11,360 bases of DNA, taken from contig JAHHSU010000040.1 in assembly GCA_020025035.1 (NCBI GenBank), positions 1 through 11,360 of the forward strand, read 5' to 3'. The notes under the pieces were generated by a model. That model had not been told where the DNA came from. It did not search any database and saw only the letters and a list, made by a program, of their open reading frames with translations. Every line of letters begins with the position of its first letter. Position 1 is the stretch's first letter. Position numbers and translations under genes: made by a program. Below are positions 6,907-11,360 of this stretch, piece by piece. Source of the stretch: Thomasclavelia sp. GTDB lineage: Bacteria; Bacillota_I; Bacilli_A; Erysipelotrichales; Coprobacillaceae.

Positions 6907-8334
6907 ATGAAGGAAGTATTAAATAAAAAAACAAAAGTAGTTTGTACTGTAGGTCCAGCATCTTCATCCAAAGATATATTGGCACAAATGGTACTTGCTG
7001 GTATGAATGTTATGAGATTAAATTTTTCACATGGAGATCATCCAAGTCACTTAGAAAAAATAAATATGCTTAGAGAAATTAATCATGAGTACCAAAAAGA
7101 TGTTGCAATTTTATTAGATACAAAAGGTCCAGAAATTCGTACATTAGATTTTGAAGATGGTAGTATCAATGTTGAAAAAGGACAAATGATAACCATTGTA
7201 CATGAAGACATACTTGGAACAAGTAGTCAATTTAGTATTTCTTATAAGCAGTTATATCAAGATATCCATGTAGGAAGTACCATTTTAGTAGATGATGGTC
7301 AAATTGCATTAGAAGTAGTAAAGATTAAAGATCAAGATATTATTTGTAAATGTTTAAATTCTGGTATCATTAAAAATAAAAAAGGGATTAATGTTCCTGG
7401 AATTTGTTTAGGATTTGATTATTTATCAAATAAGGATGTAGAGGATCTTATGTTTGGGTGCCAACATCATGTTGATTTTATTGCTGCTTCATTTGTTCGT
7501 AAAGCAAAAGATGTATTAGATATTAGAGAATTATTAAGAAAAAATCATCATGAAGAAATTAAAATTATTGCGAAAATTGAAAATCAAGAAGGGGTAGACA
7601 ATCTTGATGAAATTCTTGAAGTTGCAGATGGAATAATGGTAGCACGTGGTGATTTAGGTGTTGAAATACCTGCTGATTTAGTTCCTGTAATTCAAAAGAA
7701 AATTATCAAGAAATGTAATGCAAAAGGAAAAATTGTTATTACGGCAACACAAATGTTAGAAAGTATGCAAGAACATCCTCGACCAACACGTGCTGAAGTT
7801 AGTGATGTAGCAAATGCTATTCATGATGGTACTGATGCTATTATGCTTTCAGGAGAATCTGCATCTGGTAAGTATCCTGTAGAATCTGTAAAGATGATGA
7901 CTAAAATTGCCATCACTACTGAACAGTACATTGATTATGATCATTTATTACGTCGAGCATTAAGGAGTGCACCAGTAGATAAATCTGAAGCAATTTGTTT
8001 ATCAGTTGCTGAACTAGCTAGACAATTTGATGTTCAAGCAATTGTTGCTTTTACTCAAACAGGATTTACTGCACAAAAAATGTCACGTTATAAACCAAAA
8101 TGTTTATTAATTACTCCAACTCCAAACCAAGATACAGTAAACAAACTAGCATTAAATTGGGGAACGATTCCTATACAATGTCAAGTAATGAATACAAGCG
8201 AAGATTTTTTAGAATTAGCATTGTCTATTGCAAAAGATTTAGGGGTTAAAAAAGGAGAAAGTATCATTGTAACAGGAGGAACTCCTGGAGTCTCAGGGAC
8301 TACGAACTATTTACATTTATTAGAAGTAAAATAA
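6907..8334 (+). CDS. pyk: Pyruvate kinase, short form
   Basis: Pyruvate kinase catalyses the last step of glycolysis, phosphoenolpyruvate plus ADP to pyruvate plus ATP, in the cytoplasm. Substrate and metal residues are visible: Arg37, Asn39 and Ser41 in VMRLNFSHGD; the B-domain entry DTKGPEIRT; Lys223 and Glu225 in IAKIENQEG; Asp249 in MVARGDLGVEIP; and Thr279/Thr281 in ITATQMLESM, followed by PRPTRAEVSDVANA and GTDAIMLSGESASGKYP. The small B domain lies about residues 75-170 and the C domain about 345-475. At 475 residues it resembles E. coli PykF and lacks the extra PEP-utiliser-like C-terminal domain of the Bacillus enzyme (about 585). The ATG follows a strong ribosome binding site AAGGAGGA (6893-6900). 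No convincing own promoter is seen in the 50-base gap to scpB. The gene ends at a convergent terminator shared with ribU. Confidence 0.98.
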   Translation: MKEVLNKKTKVVCTVGPASSSKDILAQMVLAGMNVMRLNFSHGDHPSHLEKINMLREINHEYQKDVAILLDTKGPEIRTLDFEDGSINVEKGQMITIVHEDILGTSSQFSISYKQLYQDIHVGSTILVDDGQIALEVVKIKDQDIICKCLNSGIIKNKKGINVPGICLGFDYLSNKDVEDLMFGCQHHVDFIAASFVRKAKDVLDIRELLRKNHHEEIKIIAKIENQEGVDNLDEILEVADGIMVARGDLGVEIPADLVPVIQKKIIKKCNAKGKIVITATQMLESMQEHPRPTRAEVSDVANAIHDGTDAIMLSGESASGKYPVESVKMMTKIAITTEQYIDYDHLLRRALRSAPVDKSEAICLSVAELARQFDVQAIVAFTQTGFTAQKMSRYKPKCLLITPTPNQDTVNKLALNWGTIPIQCQVMNTSEDFLELALSIAKDLGVKKGESIIVTGGTPGVSGTTNYLHLLEVK

Positions 8335-8343
8335 TATAAAAAT

Positions 8344-8389
8344 TCCTCATCATGTAAATGACTATTGTTATCATTTGATGAGGATTTTT
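8344..8389. terminator. Bidirectional terminator between pyk and ribU
   Basis: TCCTCATC (8344-8351) pairs perfectly with GATGAGGA (8377-8384). Inside, AAATGA (8356-8361) pairs with TCATTT (8371-8376), leaving a four-base bulge on the left and a nine-base loop. On the plus strand five T follow (8385-8389), ending pyk ten bases after its stop. On the minus strand the same stem is followed by ATTTTTATA, so it can also end the ribU transcript, whose stop lies about 55 bases to the right. The base-pairing is seen directly; use in both directions is inferred. Confidence 0.88.
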
Positions 8390-8444
8390 GATTATAGTAG
8401 TTAGTGATTTGTTTAAAGTAATGGATAATTCTAAAAGAGAATAA

Positions 8445-9083
8445 TTATTTTTTAGTTTGAATAAATTTTGTTTCTATAGGTTCAATAAGTTGATAGCTAA
8501 TCATGTTGATAATACATTTTAAAAAATTAAATGGAAAATAAATCAGGATAATAGCACTACCATATGGCGATAAAAATTGTAAAAAACGTGGGATATTTGT
8601 AGGTTGAATTAAAGAAGTAGAATTGATTGAATAATGTAAATTTGTATACCATGCAGGTTTATTTAAAAGGTAGGTAGGAGTTACAAATAGGTAGTTAATG
8701 ATTACCATTATAATAGAAAATAGGATGGTTGTAATACTAATATTTATCAGATAACTAGCAGTATGATTTTTAGAATTTGTTAATTTTTTTATATAGTAGT
8801 AAGTTAATCCTATTGTTAAAGATCCAATAAAAGCAGTAATTTGTCCAATTGCAATAGGACCTATTGGTCCTTTAAATAATATTGAAACAAAAAATTTGCA
8901 TATACATACAAATATCATTGGAATGACTCCTAGTGTCGATACAGAGATAAGAACTACAATATCAGATAAATCAATAGTCAACCAAGGCGCAAATGGATAA
9001 GGTATTTCTAGTAAACTTAAGATAATTCCTAATGAAGCTAGTATAGCAATTTGTATCATTTTTTTTGTTTTATTATATTTCAT
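8445..9083 (-). CDS. ribU: ECF transporter S component, riboflavin (RibU-like)
   Basis: This is the substrate-binding membrane subunit of an energy-coupling-factor vitamin transporter. RibU captures riboflavin and needs the shared EcfT/EcfA1/EcfA2 module, which is not in this window. The 212 residues are strongly hydrophobic, with about six membrane segments. The RibU-type stretch is recognisable near the N-terminus: EIPYPFAPWLTIDLSDIVVL (about 26-45), then LGVIPM and KFFVSILFKGPIGPIAIGQ, matching the family's FP...LKLDFSD...L.K..LHLLFKG pattern. The ATG at 9083 has the ribosome binding site AAGGAGA ten bases upstream. It lies 122 bases downstream of rluB on the same strand, a gap that holds a palindrome but is too short for, and shows none of the conserved boxes of, an FMN riboswitch, the usual control of ribU genes. 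Substrate is inferred; another S-component specificity is possible. Confidence 0.8.
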   Translation of the reverse strand: MKYNKTKKMIQIAILASLGIILSLLEIPYPFAPWLTIDLSDIVVLISVSTLGVIPMIFVCICKFFVSILFKGPIGPIAIGQITAFIGSLTIGLTYYYIKKLTNSKNHTASYLINISITTILFSIIMVIINYLFVTPTYLLNKPAWYTNLHYSINSTSLIQPTNIPRFLQFLSPYGSAIILIYFPFNFLKCIINMISYQLIEPIETKFIQTKK

Positions 9084-9113
9084 TAATATGTATTCTCCTT
9101 TATATATTAAAAG

Positions 9114-9137
9114 TCGTGAAAATATATATCTTCACGA
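9114..9137. repeat. 24-base palindrome upstream of ribU
   Basis: TCGTGAA (9114-9120) and TTCACGA (9131-9137) form perfect 7-base arms. After one mismatched pair the centre ATATATAT continues the symmetry, so the 24-base block is palindromic except for one pair of positions. It lies 31 bases before the ribU ATG on the minus strand, directly after a -10-like TATACT (minus strand, 9145-9140). As RNA it would be a hairpin followed by CTTTTAA, a weak T run. It could be an operator at the ribU start site or a weak terminator between rluB and ribU. Confidence 0.55.
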
Positions 9138-9205
9138 TAAGTATAATTATTTGATTCTGTTTTAAAACTTTATGATACTAGAAAATATTGAATGGTATCT
9201 AAAGA

Positions 9206-9970
9206 TTAAGGACGTTTATTATTTTTTTTATAATGTTTATTTTTTTCTTTACGTTCAAGTGCTAAATTACGAAGATTTTTAACTTCTTGAGGTTTAAGAA
9301 TACGATATTCTCCAGGTGTCATGCCTTTTAAATAAAGGTTACCAATTGATTCACGATGTAAACGGATTAAACGATGACCAACAGCTTCAAACATTCTTCT
9401 AACTTGTCGGTTTTTTCCTTCTGTTAGTTTTATTTTTAATCTTGTGTTTTGATGTTCAAGATTTTTATGTGTAACTTTGATTTTACATGGAAGTGTTTTG
9501 GTTCCATCTAAATATATTCCCTTTTCTAATTGATGTAATGTTTCCCCACTAACTATTCCTTTTACAGTAATATCATATATTTTTTCTAAATGACTACTAG
9601 GATGCATAATTAAATTAGCAAATTCTCCATCGTTAGTCATTAATAATAATCCTGTAGAATCATAATCAAGACGACCTACTGGATAAACTCTTTCTTTAAT
9701 ATCTTGAAATAAGTCAACAACACAGTCTCGTCCCATTTCATCACTAGCAGAACAAATCATTTGTTTTGGTTTATAGAGTAAAAAATAAACTTTATTTTCA
9801 TTTTCAATGATTTTTCCATTTACTTCAATAATATCGCCTTTTTTTACTTTTGTTCCTAGTTCTGTAATAACTTCCCCATTTACTTTTACTTTACCTTCTA
9901 ACATTAGTTGTTCTGCTTTTCTACGAGATGCATATCCACTTTTTGCAATAATTTTTTGCAATCTTTCCAT
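9206..9970 (-). CDS. rluB: 23S rRNA pseudouridine synthase RluB
   Basis: The enzyme belongs to the RsuA/RluB/RluE/RluF family, which isomerises a uridine in rRNA to pseudouridine; the RluB type acts on helix 80 of 23S rRNA at the peptidyl-transferase centre. An N-terminal S4 RNA-binding domain covers about residues 1-60 (LQKIIAKSGYASRRKAE). The catalytic core contains YPVGRLDYDSTGLLLMTNDGE, with the catalytic aspartate at Asp102. Further family blocks are LTEGKNRQVRRMFEAVGH and LIRLHRESIGNLYLKGM. The C-terminus is lysine-rich. I prefer the ATG at 9970 (254 residues), giving the family N-terminus MERLQK and leaving GGGTGATGG upstream as ribosome binding site. A GTG at 9979 and an ATG at 9976 in the same frame are possible but would sit on that site. 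RluB rather than a close paralogue is likely but not certain. Confidence 0.92.
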   Translation of the reverse strand: MERLQKIIAKSGYASRRKAEQLMLEGKVKVNGEVITELGTKVKKGDIIEVNGKIIENENKVYFLLYKPKQMICSASDEMGRDCVVDLFQDIKERVYPVGRLDYDSTGLLLMTNDGEFANLIMHPSSHLEKIYDITVKGIVSGETLHQLEKGIYLDGTKTLPCKIKVTHKNLEHQNTRLKIKLTEGKNRQVRRMFEAVGHRLIRLHRESIGNLYLKGMTPGEYRILKPQEVKNLRNLALERKEKNKHYKKNNKRP

Positions 9971-9982
9971 TTCCATCACCCA

Positions 9983-10016
9983 TTTGCATTATACTAGAAT
10001 ATGAGTCTAATGCAAA
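9983..10016. repeat. 34-base inverted repeat across the rluB promoter
   Basis: TTTGCATTA (9983-9991) and TAATGCAAA (10008-10016) are perfect 9-base inverted arms. After one mismatch, ACT (9993-9995) and AGT (10004-10006) add three more pairs around an eight-base centre. The repeat covers precisely the -35 and -10 hexamers of the rluB promoter, so a dimeric repressor is a natural guess. As RNA from read-through of dacF it would form a 12-pair hairpin ending just before the rluB ribosome binding site. No T run follows on either strand, which speaks against a terminator. Confidence 0.6.
9988..10016 (-). promoter_or_regulatory. Promoter of rluB
   Basis: On the minus strand the hexamer TTTGCA (10016-10011; 4 of 6 for the -35) is followed after exactly 17 bases by a perfect TATAAT (9993-9988). 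Transcription would start near 9982, only about a dozen bases before the chosen ATG at 9970, so the leader consists of little more than the ribosome binding site GGGTGATGG. It is the best sigma-A promoter match in the window, and it sits entirely inside an inverted repeat. Confidence 0.65.
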
Positions 10017-10018
10017 GT

Positions 10019-10045
10019 AAAAAAATAAGATAAATAGTGCTTATC
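10019..10045 (-). terminator. Weak terminator after dacF
   Basis: On the minus strand GATAA (10045-10041) pairs with TTATC (10033-10029) around a seven-base loop, followed by TTA and seven T (10025-10019). The stem is short and AT-only apart from one G-C pair at its end. An upstream TTATC at 10056-10052 could pair with the same GATAA instead. It lies 17 bases after the dacF stop and immediately before the rluB -35 element. Position and T run favour a terminator, stem strength does not. Confidence 0.4.
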
Positions 10046-10061
10046 AAAACAGATAACTTTT

Positions 10062-11081
10062 TTACATATAAAATAAGCTTTTGAATGTATCTTTAATGCG
10101 GTATATAAGAGGATGTTCTATATATTGATAAGGATATGATCCTAACATGTAATCCCCATAATATAATTGAATTTGATTGCCATCTATTTGGTAGGAAACT
10201 TTAAGTGATTGGTTTTCTGTAACAGGAAAAGCTAGATCTTTTGTTAAAGTAAATTGATAATTTTCAATTAAATTTGTCCCCTTAAATAAAAGGGTTACGT
10301 AATTGTATTGCTTAAAATAAGTTTCAAATAAATTTTGATGGAACATAAAATCATCTCCACAATTAAATGTTATGCAAACTAATGTGATATTGTCTTTTCT
10401 AGCTGCATTAATTAAGGTTCTTTTTGCTTTTTTGGTATATCCTGTTTTTCCACCGATACAATGTTCATAATTGAAGAGTAGTTTATTTTTATTTTGCCAA
10501 GTACCATTTTGATCAAGACGTTTATATTCTTTGGTACTTGCAATTTCTTGAAATATAGGATTTTGAATACAATAGGACATTAATAATGCCATATCATATA
10601 CACTAGATAGATTACCATTATCTTCTTCATCTAATCCACTAGGATTAGAAAAAGTTGTGTTTTTCATTCCTATTTCCTTTGCTTTTTCATTCATCATCGT
10701 TACAAAATTTTCTACACTTCCACCAACATAAGAAGCTAGGGCTAATGCCGCATCATTTCCAGAACGTAACATTAGACCATAAACAAGGTCTTGTAAAGTC
10801 ATTGTATGTCCAACTTTAATATAAATTGCACTACCATAAGCTTTGTTGATTGTCTCATCAATTGTGATTGTAGTAGCTAAATCTTGATTTTCGATTACAA
10901 GAATAGCTGTCATAATTTTAGATATACTTGCTACACTTTGAATATCGTGAATATTTTTTCCTTCTAAAACTTGTTTTGTATCTGCATTTAAAATAATATA
11001 GTTTTTTGCATAAAATTCTAACCCACTTACATTTATAGTGTGTAAGCATACTAAAAGAACTATGATTATTAATTTTTTCAT
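10062..11081 (-). CDS. dacF: D-alanyl-D-alanine carboxypeptidase (DacF/PBP5 type)
   Basis: This low-molecular-weight penicillin-binding protein removes the terminal D-alanine from peptidoglycan pentapeptides outside the membrane. All three active-site motifs are present: SISK with Ser52 as nucleophile and Lys55, SGN at 107-109, and KTG at 212-214 within GGKTGYTKKA. A signal peptide (MKKLIIIVLLVCLHTINVSG) starts the protein. The C-terminal 90 residues are a PBP5_C-like beta domain, and the last 20 or so residues look amphipathic, as in membrane-anchored members. I chose the ATG at 11081 (339 residues) because it gives the signal peptide and follows GGTGATA; an in-frame ATG at 11138 would put 19 odd residues before the signal. 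In Bacillus, dacF and the related dacB act on the spore cortex, and dacB lies near scpAB and rluB. A vegetative role is equally possible, so the symbol is by similarity. Confidence 0.9.
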   Translation of the reverse strand: MKKLIIIVLLVCLHTINVSGLEFYAKNYIILNADTKQVLEGKNIHDIQSVASISKIMTAILVIENQDLATTITIDETINKAYGSAIYIKVGHTMTLQDLVYGLMLRSGNDAALALASYVGGSVENFVTMMNEKAKEIGMKNTTFSNPSGLDEEDNGNLSSVYDMALLMSYCIQNPIFQEIASTKEYKRLDQNGTWQNKNKLLFNYEHCIGGKTGYTKKAKRTLINAARKDNITLVCITFNCGDDFMFHQNLFETYFKQYNYVTLLFKGTNLIENYQFTLTKDLAFPVTENQSLKVSYQIDGNQIQLYYGDYMLGSYPYQYIEHPLIYRIKDTFKSLFYM

Positions 11082-11176
11082 TCTATCACCATTGATACTA
11101 TATGTGATGGGTAGTATAGATATTACAGGTTGTATCAAGTTTTTACTTAATTCATCTAGGAATAATTTAATTCAAA

Positions 11177-11206
11177 GAAGATATCCTAATATCTTCAGTT
11201 TTTTTT
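11177..11206 (+). terminator. Orphan plus-strand terminator hairpin
   Basis: GAAGATAT (11177-11184) and ATATCTTC (11189-11196) form a perfect 8-base-pair stem with a four-base loop, followed by AG and eight T (11199-11206). By sequence it is a good intrinsic terminator for plus-strand transcription, yet no plus-strand gene ends here: the nearest, pyk, ends almost 3 kb away behind its own terminator. On the minus strand, in the dacF leader, the same stem is followed only by TTTGAATT, a poor terminator. Confidence 0.6.
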
Positions 11207-11242
11207 GTATAACATCTTTCATAATAGAAAAGATATTAGAAG

Positions 11243-11272
11243 TAGTATGAGAAACATTGAATTTAATAACAA
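11243..11272 (-). promoter_or_regulatory. Candidate promoter of dacF
   Basis: On the minus strand TTGTTA (11272-11267, 4 of 6 for a sigma-A -35) is followed after 17 bases by CATACTA (11249-11243), a perfect match to the sigma-G -10 pattern CATnnTA and a 4-of-6 match (CATACT) to the sigma-A -10. The -35 fits sigma-A better than sigma-G, so the sigma factor is unclear. The leader to the dacF ATG would be about 155 bases and contains the hairpin at 11177-11196. A nearer TTGATA/TATACT pair has only a 14-base spacer. Confidence 0.3.
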
Positions 11273-11360
11273 ATTTATAATGAACTCATAATAATCTAAA
11301 GAAATATAATACGGCATCTATGAACTAATTTGTAGTTTATTTATAATTCCACTTTCATTT

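Larger units (their letters stand above)
11082..11360. other. Intergenic region upstream of dacF
   Basis: This 279-base stretch runs from the dacF start to the right edge of the window and holds no supportable gene. It contains a plus-strand terminator-like hairpin at 11177-11206, a 10-base inverted repeat (11186-11195 with 11230-11239) that competes with it, and a candidate dacF promoter at 11243-11272. On the minus strand one frame is open from the window edge to a TAG about 40 bases in, too short to call as the end of a neighbouring gene. Confidence 0.6.

Noticed and set aside
9084..9205. FMN riboswitch upstream of ribU
   Set aside because: The gap is shorter than the complete aptamer plus expression platform and shows none of the conserved purine-rich boxes of the FMN aptamer on the minus strand.
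9971..9979. GTG (9979) or ATG (9976) as the rluB start
   Set aside because: Both lie inside the GGGTGATGG motif that serves as ribosome binding site for the ATG at 9970, and the family usually begins with MERLQK-like residues. They cannot be excluded entirely.
11082..11138. Longer dacF start at 11138
   Set aside because: The extra 19 residues would precede a typical MKK-type signal peptide; the ATG at 11081 has its own GGTGATA ribosome binding site.
11320..11360. Possible 3' end of a minus-strand gene at the right edge
   Set aside because: One frame is open for 13 codons before a TAG, which random AT-rich sequence easily provides; there is no recognisable protein motif.
1..11360. Alternative genetic code (TGA as tryptophan), suspected because of the low G+C
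   Set aside because: Tryptophan positions use TGG (for example in spoVAE and pyk) and TGA acts as stop for spoVAE.
1..11360. Mobile elements, CRISPR arrays, toxin-antitoxin pairs, tRNA or rRNA genes
   Set aside because: Scanning both strands showed no spaced direct repeats, transposase or integrase motifs, cloverleaf sequences or small paired genes. All long frames are assigned to core families.

Overview
The window is an AT-rich stretch (by eye about 30% G+C) of a low-GC, endospore-forming Bacillota chromosome. Tryptophan is encoded by TGG (for example in spoVAE and pyk), so the code is standard and not of the Mycoplasma type. A spoVA germination operon beside housekeeping genes marks a spore former. 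The reduced operon content and extreme codon bias would fit Clostridia or Erysipelotrichia, but no marker in the window settles the lineage. I see no mobile element, CRISPR array, tRNA, rRNA or transferred island.

Left part, plus strand. pnp (polynucleotide phosphorylase, 133-2271) has its own sigma-A-like promoter and a strong terminator. Next comes a compact four-gene operon, spoVAC-spoVAD-spoVAE-spoVAF (2396-5477), with overlapping or nearly touching genes. A candidate forespore (sigma-G-like) promoter lies in front, and the terminator's left arm lies inside the last codons of spoVAF. SpoVAC, SpoVAD and SpoVAE(b) are the universally conserved core that moves dipicolinic acid into the forespore and releases it at germination. 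SpoVAF resembles the A subunit of germinant receptors. The spoVAA, spoVAB and spoVAEa genes of the Bacillus operon are absent here.

Middle, plus strand. scpA and scpB (5559-6856) encode the kleisin and winged-helix partners of the SMC condensin and overlap by 7 bases. pyk (pyruvate kinase without the extra C-terminal domain, 6907-8334) follows after 50 bases with no visible terminator between, and ends at a hairpin that can work in both directions.

Right part, minus strand. Read in the direction of transcription, the genes are dacF (D-alanyl-D-alanine carboxypeptidase, 11081-10062), rluB (23S rRNA pseudouridine synthase, 9970-9206) and ribU (riboflavin S component of an ECF transporter, 9083-8445). 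They converge on pyk. scpAB, a dac-type carboxypeptidase and rluB are also neighbours in Bacillus, so this looks like a rearranged ancestral block.

All genes belong to known families and I found no convincing new multi-gene system. The points worth a second look are regulatory. They are a 34-base near-palindrome lying exactly across the rluB promoter, a 24-base palindrome in front of ribU, a three-arm alternative structure plus an orphan plus-strand terminator in front of dacF, and the trimmed spoVA operon with a weakly initiated, N-terminally short SpoVAF.
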